A program made the position numbers and the translations under genes. From the NCBI GenBank assembly GCA_963707125.1, contig CAVPOU010000024.1, positions 211,569-275,568 on the forward strand: a stretch of 64,000 nt of DNA. The letters run 5' to 3'. Below, one piece after another: positions 16,565-25,887 of this stretch (the stretch's first letter is position 1; each line of letters begins with the position of its first letter). Source of the DNA: CAVPDE01 sp963707125 (lineage in GTDB: Bacteria > Desulfobacterota > DSM-4660 > Desulfatiglandales > HGW-15). The notes under the pieces were generated by a model. The model was not told the origin of the DNA. It was given only the letters and a program-made list of their open reading frames with translations, and did not search any database.

Positions 16565-16753
16565 ATGAAAGTCGTTGTTCAGGATAACCAGATCGAAAAA
16601 GCCATTCGGGATCTCAAGAAAAAGCTTACCAAAGAAGGTTTCTTTTCAGAGATCAAGGAACGCCGCTTCTATGACAAGCCGAGCGTTCAGAAGAAGAAAA
16701 AACAGGCCAAAGCTGCAAAGAGACGCCGCAAGAGGATGAGAAAGGTGTATTAA
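16565..16753 (+). CDS. rpsU: 30S ribosomal protein S21
   Basis: 62 residues, the normal length. S21 helps the small subunit start translation. The N-terminal half (MKVVVQDNQIEKAIRDLKKKL, FFSEIKERRFYDKPS) and the very basic tail (KRRRKRMRKVY) are typical. AGAAGGACAT precedes the ATG. dnaG and rpoD, which often follow rpsU, are absent; repeats and a HAD gene follow instead. Confidence 0.95.
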   Translation: MKVVVQDNQIEKAIRDLKKKLTKEGFFSEIKERRFYDKPSVQKKKKQAKAAKRRRKRMRKVY

Positions 16754-16757
16754 GTTC

Positions 16758-16895
16758 TAGGGACAAAGGGACAGATGAAGACAGGCACAAAGGCACAGAG
16801 GGGCAAAGGGACAGAGCGGAATGGTCTTTCTGCTTAGTGCCTCTGCAACTTTGTCCCTTTGCCTCTTTCTTTGTAGCTTTGTGCCTGCATCGTGG
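16758..16895. repeat. inverted repeat of 'GGGACAAAGGCACAGAG' words, copy 1
   Basis: The left arm (AGGGACAAAGGGACAGATGAAG, ACAGGCACAAAGGCACAGAG) pairs with the right arm (CTCTGCAACTTTGTCCCTTTGC, TTTGTAGCTTTGTGCCTGCATC). It is nearly the same sequence as 25718-25880. It lies after rpsU and may act as a hairpin terminator. Confidence 0.8.
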
Positions 16896-16972
16896 TCCTG
16901 AAAAACGAAACGGACTCCTTCGCCTAAAGGCACTGGCTTTTCTCGCATTCCCCGAGAGGGACAATTAATCCC

Positions 16973-17599
16973 GTGAACGCATTCTCTGCTGTGATCTTTG
17001 ATTGCGACGGCGTGATGTTTGACTCGCGCCAGTCCAACATCAATTTCTACAACCACCTTCTATCCCATTTCGGGCTCCCCTTACTCAGGGACGAGCAGGT
17101 GGCCTACATTCACATGGCCACGGCGGATGAGTCGGTTCGTTATGTCTTCAAAGGCACACCCTACCTGGAAGAGGCTCTCGCGTACCGGCTTCAGATGGAC
17201 TACACGCCCTTTATCCGGGATATGGTCCCGGAGCCTGGACTGAAGGACCTCCTGGCCTTGCTGAAGCCCAAGTACGGCCTCGCCGTTGCCACCAACCGAA
17301 GCAACACGATCGGGAAGGTTCTTGAGTCGAACGGCCTCACCGGGTACTTTGACATCGTGGTCTCTTCTCTGGATGTGGCGAGACCAAAACCTCATCCCGA
17401 ATCCCTTTTCAAGATTCTCGATTTCTTCTCGATCAGGGCAAATCAGGCTCTCTATGTGGGGGACTCTCAGGTGGATTATGAAACAGCAAAGGCAGCGTCC
17501 GTTCCGTTCGTAGCTTACAAGAACAGGAACTTAGACGCTGCCTTTCATGTGGATCAATTGCTGGCCATTGCCGGCAGCGTGGTTTGCCCTAGGATTTGA
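16973..17599 (+). CDS. HAD-superfamily phosphatase (phosphoglycolate phosphatase-like)
   Basis: 208 residues from a GTG start. HAD hydrolases use an aspartyl-phosphate intermediate. All four motifs are visible: DCDGV near residue 10, ATNRS near 105, the lysine in ARPKPHP, and GDSQVDYE near 165. The helical cap lies between motifs I and II, as in subfamily I. The substrate cannot be told. It runs into pilQ from the other strand, overlapping its end by 11 bases. Confidence 0.8.
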   Translation: MNAFSAVIFDCDGVMFDSRQSNINFYNHLLSHFGLPLLRDEQVAYIHMATADESVRYVFKGTPYLEEALAYRLQMDYTPFIRDMVPEPGLKDLLALLKPKYGLAVATNRSNTIGKVLESNGLTGYFDIVVSSLDVARPKPHPESLFKILDFFSIRANQALYVGDSQVDYETAKAASVPFVAYKNRNLDAAFHVDQLLAIAGSVVCPRI

Positions 17600-19974
17600 A
17601 AGTGGAGGCAACCACAGAGGGAGTCAGGAAAATTAAGAGCTCCGTTTTCGTGTTCGTGAGCCGCTGAGCCTTGAACAGCCATCCCAAGAAAGGAATCCGC
17701 CTCAGGCCGGGAATCCCTGATTCATCGGAGCTCTGATTCTCCGTAAAGATGCCGCCAATCACCACGGTATCTCCGCTCTTGATCATCAGCTTCGTATTAA
17801 GGGCCTTCTTCCGGATCCGGAATTGTGTTGGTGCCGTGTCATCCGTTACCTTCACATCCATGGTGATGAAGTTGTTGTAGCTCACCGTCGGCGTCACCTC
17901 GAGTGAGAGGGTCGCATCAATGGTGGTGGAAGCCACGTTTTCCGTGGCCGGAATGATGATGGAATCCCCCCGGCTGATCGTGGCCGCCTGGCCGTTCATG
18001 GCGATCACCTTTGGAGCGGAAATGATCTTTGTCTTGCCTTCTGATTCCGCCAGCGCCAGCTTGGCATCCAGAACCAGTGCGGTCAGACCGGAAGCGCTGA
18101 GGGTGGAGAAAACAAGGCCCAGATTCGGCGCCCAGTCTCCCGGCGCATTGGAGGTAAACGTGGGGCTGTGAGTCCTTCCCGAAGTCGGGAAAGGTGGCGT
18201 CACCGAGGGGTCAGTGGGAGTGGTGGCCAGCCCATCCATCGTGGGCCACGGAACCGTGGTATTGCTTCGCTTGTTAATCTGGAACTGATCCCACTTGATT
18301 CCCAGATCCCTGATAAAATCGTCCGTGGCATCCACAACTCGAGCCTCGATCATCACCTGCTTGACCGGGGTGTCGAACTGCTTCACGATGTCTTTCGCGA
18401 TTTTAACGCTGGAGCCAATGTCGGTAAGAATAATCGTATTTGTCCGGCTGTCCGTGCTCAGTTTGCCTCCCCGACTCTTGCCTGTTTCACTGAGGGTCAG
18501 GAGGGGCGTAATTTCAGTGGCCTTGGCGAAATCAACCGGGATGTATTCCGTCAAAAGAGGCTCTAACTCTCTTTCCTTTTCCTTCTCCTGAATGATCTTT
18601 TTCCTCTCCGCATCAATCTTGGCCTCAAATTCCTGGATTTTGCGTCTCTCTTCCGCTTCAACCTGAGACATCGCGGCTTTGGTGGTCACCCACACTCACG
18701 TTGCCCTGTTCTCGCTTGGCCAGGTTGTTGTTGTCCAGAATCAGATCAAGAGCCTGATCCCAGGGAACGTCTTTGAGTCTCATGGAGACGGTTCCCTTGA
18801 CTTCCGGACCCCAGACGATATTGAGGTTGCTGACCTCGCCGATCAGGCGGAGAATGTTGGTCACATCCGCGTTGACGAAGTCCATGGTCATCGCGGCTCC
18901 TTTGTAGTCCTTCTTCATTCCGGGGATGCCCGCTGCCTGTGCAGGAGGGAGCCCCGGCTGAACCGCAATCACTCCAGGGAGATCGGTTTTCTGCCGCATC
19001 AGCATACCGGGTGCGGTTGGAGGTTGAATTGCAGGAGCCTGCGCAGCAGGAGGCTGAGCTTGGGCCATCTGCAGGGGCACGATCTTCTTCTCCGGGGGCT
19101 TTATTGCGGTCGGCCCAAAGTCAATGGTAATGGCGCTCTCCGTCTGTTTGACATGAAAAGGAACCATTTCCCTGAGCGTAATGGCTATGGCCACATCTTT
19201 CTGCGATAGCGATGCTTTGACCCAATCGACCGCGCCTTCAAACTGCTTGGAATCCATGTGCCTCATGATCAGGGGAGGGATGGTCGCTTCGGGCACTTTG
19301 AGGACCAGGGTTTTGGGTCCCTGCTGATTCAGATCATACTTGGTTTTCTTGTCGGTGGTCACAATGAGACGCGAATTGCCCTGATCAAAGAGGGTAAAAT
19401 CAATCCCCAGGATCTGAGTCAGAGCACCGGGAGTGTCTTTGAAGAAAATCCTCGGCTCTGAAGGGGTGACGGTTGTCCCTTCAGCGGCAGCCGTTTTTTT
19501 CGCAAGCGCCTCTGCGGTAGCCGGAAGCGGTTTTTCCGGCGTCAAGGTCAAAGCAATCACATTGCCTTTCGGCTCCGTCTGATAGAGCACGGACTGGGTC
19601 GTGTTGATGACCGCCCGTGTCGTCATCATCTGGGTCTTTCCCTCTTCAATGAGAATGTCTTTCACCCCGGCGTTGTTGACGTCTTTGACTCGAGGCAAAG
19701 CGCTGCCAGGCACGCCCCGGATGTCGAGGACGATTCTTGGGGGATCGAGGAGCTTGAAGGCCGTGTAGAAAACCGGTTCTGAGTTGACAATCTCCACAAC
19801 CGTCTGCTCTTGAGAGGGTGTCACGTTGATGGCTTCTATTACTGGGGCTTTGGCCTTCTCAGTGGCAGCCTGATTATCGGCAATGGTTGCACATCCATAC
19901 AGGGTCAACCCTGCCGCTGCGACAAATACCAAAGAGAATACTCCCTTTCTTAACAGGCTCCGCATTTTCCCCAT
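17589..19974 (-). pseudogene. pilQ: PilQ-type secretin, split by a one-base insertion
   Basis: The outer-membrane secretin through which type IV pili pass. The ATG at 19974 follows TAAGGAGA; the N-terminus is a lipoprotein-like signal with LYGC lipobox. Then an AMIN-type domain (FKLLDPPRIVLDIRG), a Pro/Gln linker, a secretin N-domain (DFVNADVTNILRLIGEVSNLNIVWG), and after the break the secretin core (ARVVDATDDFIRDLGIKW, VIGGIFTENQSSDESGIPGLRRIPFLGWLF). The frame is lost at 18696: GNV is followed by an extra base, then VWVTTKAAMSQ continues in the next frame. Corrected length is about 795 residues. Last gene of the pilMNOPQ operon. Confidence 0.9.
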
Positions 19975-20053
19975 GGACTTTCTCCTTACCTTAGTCATGA
20001 ATTCCCCGTCCCCAATCCTCCTGATCCCAGGCCCTTTAAAACCCCGGGGAGAA

Positions 20054-20527
20054 CTACATGAGGGACGGAAGCTTCTTGGCAATATCTTTGTACCTTACCG
20101 TGCCTTTAAAATCCTTATACTCTTCCCGGATAACCACTTCTTTATCCGTAATCCGCTCAACAAACCCTCCATTGGCTCCGATCGCCGTCCCCTTCTGAAT
20201 GACATGGCCTGTGCCTTTTGAGTCTCTCACCATCGCATAGTTCCCCTTGGCCCCAACGATAACCGCGATTAGTTCCAGCTGGGAGAGATCAAGGGTCTCC
20301 AGGTAAGTCTTGGGCTTTCTCTTGGCTTTCTCCTCCATCTCTTCCTGTTCGGCGATGAAGGACTTGAAGGGATCGGTCTTGCCTGTGGGATCGTAAGTGT
20401 ATCTCGGCGGTTCCTTTTTCTCCTCTTTCTTGGCTTCGGCAGGCGGAACTGCCTTATCTTTTTCAATGATCTGTTTCAGCGGTCTTGGCTCTTTGTAAAC
20501 CGCGTCCGCCGCAGGCGGAGCGGCCAT
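20054..20527 (-). CDS. pilP: PilP pilotin-like inner-membrane complex protein, 5' end uncertain
   Basis: 157 residues from ATG 20527. PilP joins the PilMNO platform to PilQ. Seen: a Pro/Lys linker (DKAVPPAEAKKEEKKEPP), then the PilP domain (KTDPFKSFI, LDLSQLELIAVI, YAMVRDSKGTGHVIQKGTAIG). No lipoprotein signal is in frame, but just upstream a shifted frame reads LLPVLVFSFFASG, like a signal core, so the start may be lost to an indel near 20530. Lies between pilO and pilQ. Confidence 0.85.
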   Translation of the reverse strand: MAAPPAADAVYKEPRPLKQIIEKDKAVPPAEAKKEEKKEPPRYTYDPTGKTDPFKSFIAEQEEMEEKAKRKPKTYLETLDLSQLELIAVIVGAKGNYAMVRDSKGTGHVIQKGTAIGANGGFVERITDKEVVIREEYKDFKGTVRYKDIAKKLPSLM

Positions 20528-20571
20528 GGACCCCTGAAGCGAAGAAAGAGAACACCAAGACTGGTAAAAGG

Positions 20572-21167
20572 CTATTTCTTAGCTTGCGACGTTGCATCGG
20601 TTTCACCCTTGAATCTGTAGGTTACGGCATCAAACCGGGCTGTTACAATCGTTGATCTTTCCTTCTGAGGCGTCATGGAGACGTTCAGGATGTTCACAAT
20701 CCGCTCCATTTGCCCCACTTTGTCGAAGAAAATAGCGACGTTGTGATACGTCCCGCTCACTTCAATGGAGACGGGTATTTCCATGAAAAAGTCCTGCGCC
20801 CTCTCTTTCTGAGGGCTGAAAAGGAGGAATTCCAGCTGGGAATCCGTGCCGAGCTGGGTGATCGATTTCAGGAGACTGGGGATTTCCTTGGTGTTGGGAA
20901 GAAGCCTCAGGGCCTCCTGGAACTGGGCGTCCACCTCGGCATATTCCGCCTCAAATTTCTTCAGGGCTCTGGCCCTCACAACGCCTGATTGAGTTTCTGT
21001 TGGAGTTTCGCGATCTCCTCCCGGGTTGTTGCGATCTCTTCAGTTTTCGGGAGATAGACAAAGTAGACAAACAAGCCTGCCAGAAGGACAAGGGTTCCCA
21101 GAAAGATCGCAATCCTGATGGGCATCTTTATTTTTTCAACTTTTTCGAACAACGCACCTGTATTCAT
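20572..21167 (-). pseudogene. pilO: PilO inner-membrane pilus platform protein, split in two frames
   Basis: PilO pairs with PilN in the pilus alignment complex. The first part (21167-20976, 63 residues) has the cytoplasmic start, one membrane helix (IAIFLGTLVLLAGLFVYFVYL) and the coiled coil (EEIAKLQQKLNQAL). The second (from GTG 20979, 135 residues) is the periplasmic domain (SITQLGTDSQLEFLLFSP, VSIEVSGTYHNVAIFFDKVG). The two meet as a GTGA stop/start overlap. One missing base would join them; alternatively the overlap could let ribosomes restart and make two chains. Confidence 0.85.
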
Positions 21168-21194
21168 TTCCCACCGGTCCTCTAGCTGATTTTG

Positions 21195-21782
21195 TTAAGG
21201 TTTCTTGGCCGTTGGAGGCGCTGCTTTTTCCTTGTACGCATAGGTCTTGCATTCCAGGACAAAATCCGCCACATTCAACTTGTAATCCGGAATGGTCCTC
21301 AGTTTTGCACTTTGCAGATCCACTCCGGATATGTAGTCCGACTTCTCAAGGTTCGTCATAAAGAGAGCAACCGTTTCATTGTCCATAGCCGTCCCTGTCA
21401 TGGTCAGGGAGCCCCTGGTCTCTTTGACGCTGCTCAACCACAGCTTTTCTTTTGGAACCGCCAGGGCGATCTCGTCCAGGAGATGGACAGGGCCGCTCTT
21501 GTTCCTCTCAAGCTCTCGAATCACTTCCAGCTTGGCTCGAATCTCCTTGATCTTCTTCTCCAGCTCTCCAATTCTCTTAATGGTTATCTCATAGGTTTTG
21601 AGCTCATCCTGTATCCTTTTTTCATCCTCTCTGAGACCGTTCAAGGTGCTCGTGAGGTAGAATAAGGTGTAGCCCATGACGGAGAAGAGCAATACCACGC
21701 TCAACCCGTAAATCATGAGCTGCTGTCGGATGTTCTCCTTTACCCTGGCTGCCCTGAAGGGCAAGAGATTAATGCGTATCAT
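21195..21782 (-). CDS. pilN: PilN inner-membrane pilus platform protein
   Basis: 195 residues, intact. It begins with MIRINLLPFR, the conserved PilN tail that binds PilM. A membrane helix (LSVVLLFSVMGYTLFYL) and a long coiled coil (residues about 45-95) follow, then a ferredoxin-like periplasmic domain. The start overlaps the pilM stop by four bases (ATGA), so translation is coupled. Confidence 0.93.
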   Translation of the reverse strand: MIRINLLPFRAARVKENIRQQLMIYGLSVVLLFSVMGYTLFYLTSTLNGLREDEKRIQDELKTYEITIKRIGELEKKIKEIRAKLEVIRELERNKSGPVHLLDEIALAVPKEKLWLSSVKETRGSLTMTGTAMDNETVALFMTNLEKSDYISGVDLQSAKLRTIPDYKLNVADFVLECKTYAYKEKAAPPTAKKP

Positions 21783-22873
21783 TTGTCACCAATACTCCTT
21801 AATGCCAAGCCCACCGCGATGGCCGCTTGAGGTGCCATGTAGGTTAGGTACTTGGGATCAAACAACTTGTCATTGACCTGGAGATTGCCAAACGGGTTTA
21901 ACTCTACCACGGGGATCTCTGTTTCCAACTCAAGGTATTTCTGAAAGCCGGGGATCCTGCAGGAGCCCCCGCTGAGCACGATTTTTCCGATGGTCTCGTC
22001 CGGGTAGGTGGTTGCAAGGAAGTCGAGGGCGCGCTTGATTTCGTTCACCCAGCCCGAGATCACCGAAGAAAAAACCTCTTCCAAAGTCCCTTTGTCTTTG
22101 TGTTCGATCTTGGTTCCTCCCAGTTTGATCTTCTCTGCCTCCTCATAGGACACATCGAACTTCGACATGATGGCTTCGTTGATCTGGTATCCACCATAAG
22201 AGGAATCCCTGGTAAAAATGGAGACGCCGTTCTTTATCGCGTTGATTCCGAGTTCTTCGGCCCCCACATTGACGAGGGCGTAACAGCCTGAGATACTCTC
22301 AGCACTCAGCTCAAAGGCGTTCTGGAGGGCAAACGCGTCCACGTCCAGAATCGCCGGAGTGAGCCCGGTGAGGTGAAGAAGGCTCACATAATCCTCTACA
22401 ATGTCCTTCTTGGCGGCAACGAGCATCACCTCCATGAGGCCCTTGTCCCCCTTGTCGCCTTCTTCTTTTTTCTCGGCCTCCGCTTCTCCCGGAAGGGACA
22501 GGATCTCATAGTCGAGGTTCACGTCGTTGATATCAAATGGGATATATTGCTCTGCTTCGTCCTGAATGCTGGCATCGAGCTCCGCTTCTCCCCGTTTCTG
22601 AATGCTGATCTTTTTTACGATGACCGAGTATCCGGAAATGGAGGTGACGACACTTTTGTTCTTGAGCTTTAAGTTCTTGTACAGGGTCTTGATCGCAGAG
22701 GAGACGATTTCCATCTCTTTGATGGCGCCCTCCACAATGGCATCCTGCGGGAGGCCGATGATTCCGAAGTTCTTTAGAATCCGGCCTTTTTTCGTGTCCT
22801 CTATCTCCACGAGCTTGATCGCGTGAGACCCGATGTCCAGTCCTATCAGCTGATTTTTTTTGGGTGTAGGCAT
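21779..22873 (-). CDS. pilM: PilM actin-like cytoplasmic pilus protein
   Basis: 364 residues, intact. An actin/FtsA-like ATPase-fold protein that binds PilN. The phosphate loop is IGLDIGSHAIKLVE near the N-terminus; VLSGGSCRIPGF near residue 285 is the second nucleotide-binding motif; IPFDINDVNLDYEIL is typical of PilM. An acidic insert (EAEAEKKEEGDKGDKG) is present near residue 130. Thirteen bases separate it from the HTH gene upstream. Confidence 0.95.
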   Translation of the reverse strand: MPTPKKNQLIGLDIGSHAIKLVEIEDTKKGRILKNFGIIGLPQDAIVEGAIKEMEIVSSAIKTLYKNLKLKNKSVVTSISGYSVIVKKISIQKRGEAELDASIQDEAEQYIPFDINDVNLDYEILSLPGEAEAEKKEEGDKGDKGLMEVMLVAAKKDIVEDYVSLLHLTGLTPAILDVDAFALQNAFELSAESISGCYALVNVGAEELGINAIKNGVSIFTRDSSYGGYQINEAIMSKFDVSYEEAEKIKLGGTKIEHKDKGTLEEVFSSVISGWVNEIKRALDFLATTYPDETIGKIVLSGGSCRIPGFQKYLELETEIPVVELNPFGNLQVNDKLFDPKYLTYMAPQAAIAVGLALRSIGDK

Positions 22874-22886
22874 ATCCGCCCCTTAG

Positions 22887-23087
22887 TCAATCCTCGGGAA
22901 AAATCCTGTCTTTATCAGTTAGGTTGTAGCCGAGAGCAAGAATGATCTTCCTCCTCGTCTCCATCCGGCAGCTCTTGCCCTTTTCAATCCTGTCGATGGT
23001 CAAGGGCGAAACCCCAGCCTTTCGGGCCAGCTCTGCCTTGCTCATCAAGAGCTCCTCCCTGATTTCTCTCACTACGTTCTCTCGCAA
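22887..23087 (-). CDS. Xre-type helix-turn-helix regulator heading the pil operon
   Basis: 66 residues from a TTG start behind GGAGGAAGAA. The Cro/Xre helix-turn-helix is clear: MSKAELARKAGVSPLTIDRIEKGK, then a helix LALGYNL. It is the first gene after the promoter at 23141-23168 and reads straight into pilM, so it probably regulates the pilus operon. Confidence 0.85.
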   Translation of the reverse strand: MRENVVREIREELLMSKAELARKAGVSPLTIDRIEKGKSCRMETRRKIILALGYNLTDKDRIFPED

Positions 23088-23140
23088 TTCTTCCTCCAGA
23101 CTTCCGGTTTCCTGATCACAACCTCAGCCGCTGGCCTAAT

Positions 23141-23168
23141 ATCATATATAACTGGCCATATTTGTCAA
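23141..23168 (-). promoter_or_regulatory. sigma-70 promoter for the HTH-pilMNOPQ operon
   Basis: On the minus strand TTGACA (23163-23168), a 16-base spacer and TATGAT (23141-23146) stand about 50-80 bases before the HTH gene. 23170-23520 shows no gene. Confidence 0.7.
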
Positions 23169-23524
23169 GAAGTTTCAGATAATTGAACTCAAATTGATAT
23201 AATTTGTATATGTATAGTGTAGAATAGAATGAAACGATACCACAGATGGTATCTGCCCTTTTTTTTAATTGCCTCAGGTCCATCTGTGCTTTTCTGAGGA
23301 AAAGAGCCTTTTTCTCCCGGCACTGAGAATCTTTTGTTTATACGAAAGTGCAGCCACATGCTCTGCCCCGCAGGGCTTTCCGGCGAAGGCGAGTGATTCA
23401 AACTCTAGTCCATAACTCCTTCTCACCAGAAATCCCTTTACAAAACCTTTGGTGAAAGATTACATTCGGCGTCCATAGAGAGCGCACGTTAGAGCCTTAT
23501 GCTGCAAGTTCTCTGAAAGGCGTG

Positions 23525-23695
23525 GAGAACTTAAAATCCGAAATCCGAAGCACGAAACTCGAAACAATATCCAATGATCCAAATTCAAATGATCAAAACT
23601 GTGGTCCGCTGGCTTTCTGTTTTGAACATTGGAGCATTTGTGCTTTGAATTTGTTTCGAATTTCGGATTTCAATATTCGAGTTTATTTGCGGCCA
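23525..23695. repeat. inverted repeat of 'GAAATCCGAA' words before lepB
   Basis: The left half has AAATCCGAAATCCGAAGCACGAAA, AATCCAATGATCCAAATTCAAATG; the right half has TTTGTGCTTTGAATTTGTTTCG, AATTTCGGATTTCAATATTCG. The arms are complementary with mismatches. It happens to be open in the lepB frame, which is why a longer false start is possible. Confidence 0.7.
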
Positions 23696-23737
23696 AAGGC
23701 CTGCTTTAGACTGGGCGAACGCAAGGGGGAGGTCTGT

Positions 23738-24334
23738 TTGGAGGAGAGGGCGCAAAAGATCAAAAGGAAGAGCACCATCAGGGAGTACGCCGAAGCCGCC
23801 GCCATTGCGATTCTGCTCGCCCTGTTTATCAGAGCCTTTGTGGTTCAGGCCTTCAAGATTCCTTCGGGATCCATGGAGCAGACCTTGCTGGTGGGAGATC
23901 ACATCCTCGTGAACAAGTTCATTTACGGGATCAAGATCCCTTATCTTCAGAGCACCCTGATCCCAATCAGCGAACCCACGCGAGGAGACATCATTGTTTT
24001 CATTTATCCCGAAGACAAGAGCAAGGATTTCATAAAACGGGTCATCGGAACCCCGGGTGACAAGATTCAAATGCAGGGCAGACAGCTCTTCATCAATGAC
24101 CTGCCCTTTGATGACAAGTACGGTTTCTATGATGAAAAGGCAGGAAACCCCAACAGATCCTTTGGGCCGGTGGTTGTTCCGAAAGATCACTATTTCGTGA
24201 TGGGGGACAACCGGGATCACAGCCTTGATAGCAGGTTTTGGGGATTTGTTCCTTCAGCAGCCGTCAAAGGCAAGGCGTTTATCATTTACTGGTCATGGCC
24301 CAATTGGAACCGGTTCTTCCACCTGGTAAGGTAG
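23738..24334 (+). CDS. lepB: signal peptidase I
   Basis: 198 residues from TTG 23738, chosen because GGGGGAG lies just before it; the open frame runs upstream only through repeat DNA. Signal peptidase I removes signal peptides at the outer face of the inner membrane. One N-terminal membrane helix (AAAIAILLALFIRAFVVQAF), catalytic serine in IPSGSMEQTL, catalytic lysine in DFIKRVIGTPGDK, and the conserved GDNRDHSLDSRFWGFV box. Confidence 0.92.
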   Translation: MEERAQKIKRKSTIREYAEAAAIAILLALFIRAFVVQAFKIPSGSMEQTLLVGDHILVNKFIYGIKIPYLQSTLIPISEPTRGDIIVFIYPEDKSKDFIKRVIGTPGDKIQMQGRQLFINDLPFDDKYGFYDEKAGNPNRSFGPVVVPKDHYFVMGDNRDHSLDSRFWGFVPSAAVKGKAFIIYWSWPNWNRFFHLVR

Positions 24335-24357
24335 CGCACTTGTGGGTGCTGAGATCC

Positions 24358-24807
24358 TTATTTAGATCCCTGGATGGAGCCTTCTCTCAGCTCTGCTGCC
24401 ATGAGAATAGTCTCGTGGACCTCCCTGTGGATATCCATCTTCTGAATCCCCTTGAGGGGAACAAAACAAACATCACTCGCGTCTGAACCGGGTTTCGGCT
24501 CTCCTGAGACCTTCCATCCCCAGTAATCAACAATGACATAGTGATACCGGATTCTCTTCTCTTCATCCTGAATGATGCGGTCCAGCACCCTGATCAAGCC
24601 TCCCACTTCGATCTCTATGCCGATCTCCTCCCGGATCTCCCTCTTCAGCGCATCGATCAACTTCTCTCCGAGTTCGACCGCGCCCCCTGGTAAACTCCAG
24701 GATCCTTTTCCGGGTTCCTGGCCTCGCTGGGCGAGGAGTACTGAGGCGCCGTCAAAGATGACCCCTCCAACCCCCACGATGGGCGATTCTGGATACTCTC
24801 TTTTCAA
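24358..24807 (-). CDS. Nudix hydrolase
   Basis: 149 residues. Nudix enzymes cleave nucleoside diphosphates linked to other groups. The complete Nudix box runs GGAVELGEKLIDALKREI followed by REEIGI. The substrate is not predictable; ADP-ribose or oxidised nucleotides are options. Its start overlaps the surE stop by four bases, so the two are co-translated. Confidence 0.88.
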   Translation of the reverse strand: MKREYPESPIVGVGGVIFDGASVLLAQRGQEPGKGSWSLPGGAVELGEKLIDALKREIREEIGIEIEVGGLIRVLDRIIQDEEKRIRYHYVIVDYWGWKVSGEPKPGSDASDVCFVPLKGIQKMDIHREVHETILMAAELREGSIQGSK

Positions 24808-25607
24808 GCTCTATCTTTCTCCTCTTTATTTGAAAGCGCCACAGGATCCAATGCTGGCAAAGGCAAGGTCCTCAATCTGAACAACTCCTCCGCGCACGTC
24901 AGGTCATAGCTGATCGGAGTGATCGTGATCCTATTCTCCTTCAACGCCCTGGCATCGGCATCAGGGTTTCCTTCCTCAAGAGGGGTTTCACCGGAAAGCC
25001 AGTAATACACGTTTCCTCTCGGATCGATCCGGCGTTCAAACTTCTCCCTGAATCTTGCAACGCCCTGCCTGGTGAAGGAAACGCCGCATATCTTTTCCAG
25101 GGGGAGAGCAGGGATGTTCACGTTCAGAGCCGTTCTTTCCCTCAAGCCGTTCTCCTTGATGAAGCGGATGATCTCACGGCTGAATCGGGCGGCAAAACGA
25201 AAATCAGGATTGGTCCGGGTGTCCAGGGAGATGGCTGCAGAAGGAATGCCCAGGAAGGCGCCCTCGGTGGCGGCGGAGACCGTTCCCGAGTAGAGGACAT
25301 TGACGCCCACGTTTGCACCCAGATTGATCCCTGAAAGAATCACGTCAGGCGCTGCTTCGAGGAGTTCCTGCACAGCGATTTTTATGCAGTCCGCCGGCGT
25401 CCCTTTGACTCCGTATCCAAAAAAGCTCCCGTTCTTGTAAACCTCCTGAACCCTGAGGGGGGAGGTGAGGGTGATGGCGTGTCCCACGGCTGACATCTCT
25501 GAATCCGGGGCCACGATGTGCACCTGGAAATCGCTCTTGAGTTCCTGATAAAGAGCCTTTAGGCCGGGCGCGTGAATCCCGTCATCGTTCGTCAGCAGCA
25601 CTCTCAT
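24804..25607 (-). CDS. surE: 5'/3'-nucleotidase SurE
   Basis: 267 residues, slightly longer than usual. SurE is a metal-dependent survival phosphatase for nucleoside monophosphates. It opens with LLTNDDGIHAPGL, the metal site; SGTVSAATEGAFLGIPSAAIS and SGINLGANVG are also family motifs. First gene of a two-gene operon with the Nudix hydrolase. Confidence 0.95.
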   Translation of the reverse strand: MRVLLTNDDGIHAPGLKALYQELKSDFQVHIVAPDSEMSAVGHAITLTSPLRVQEVYKNGSFFGYGVKGTPADCIKIAVQELLEAAPDVILSGINLGANVGVNVLYSGTVSAATEGAFLGIPSAAISLDTRTNPDFRFAARFSREIIRFIKENGLRERTALNVNIPALPLEKICGVSFTRQGVARFREKFERRIDPRGNVYYWLSGETPLEEGNPDADARALKENRITITPISYDLTCAEELFRLRTLPLPALDPVALSNKEEKDRA

Positions 25608-25717
25608 AGATAAGCCTCTTTCAACGGTCTCCTATAACATGCGCCCTTTCCCTTGTACCATCTTTTATTTGCCTCCATTTTGGGATTGCTGTATAAGTAA
25701 ACTGCTGTCAGCTGAAG

Positions 25718-25880
25718 CTGACAGCTTGAGGGACAAAGAGACGGATGAAGATAGGCACAAAGGCACAGAGGGCCAAAGGGACAGAGCGGAAGGGTTTTTC
25801 TGCTTTGTGCCTTTGCACCTTTGTCCCTTTGCCTCTTTCTTTGTAGCTTTGTGCCTTTGCAACTTTGTGCCTGCATCTCG
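25718..25880. repeat. inverted repeat of 'GGGACAAAGGCACAGAG' words, copy 2
   Basis: Nearly the same as 16758-16895, with an added inner duplication (CTTTGTGCCTTTGCAACTTTG). It fills the gap between the divergent surE and histidine kinase genes, so any promoters must lie in or beside it. Confidence 0.8.
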
Positions 25881-25887
25881 GAGCATT

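Noticed and set aside
23189..23401. Minus-strand 70-residue frame
   Set aside because: No ribosome site, no family resemblance and AT-rich promoter-type DNA.
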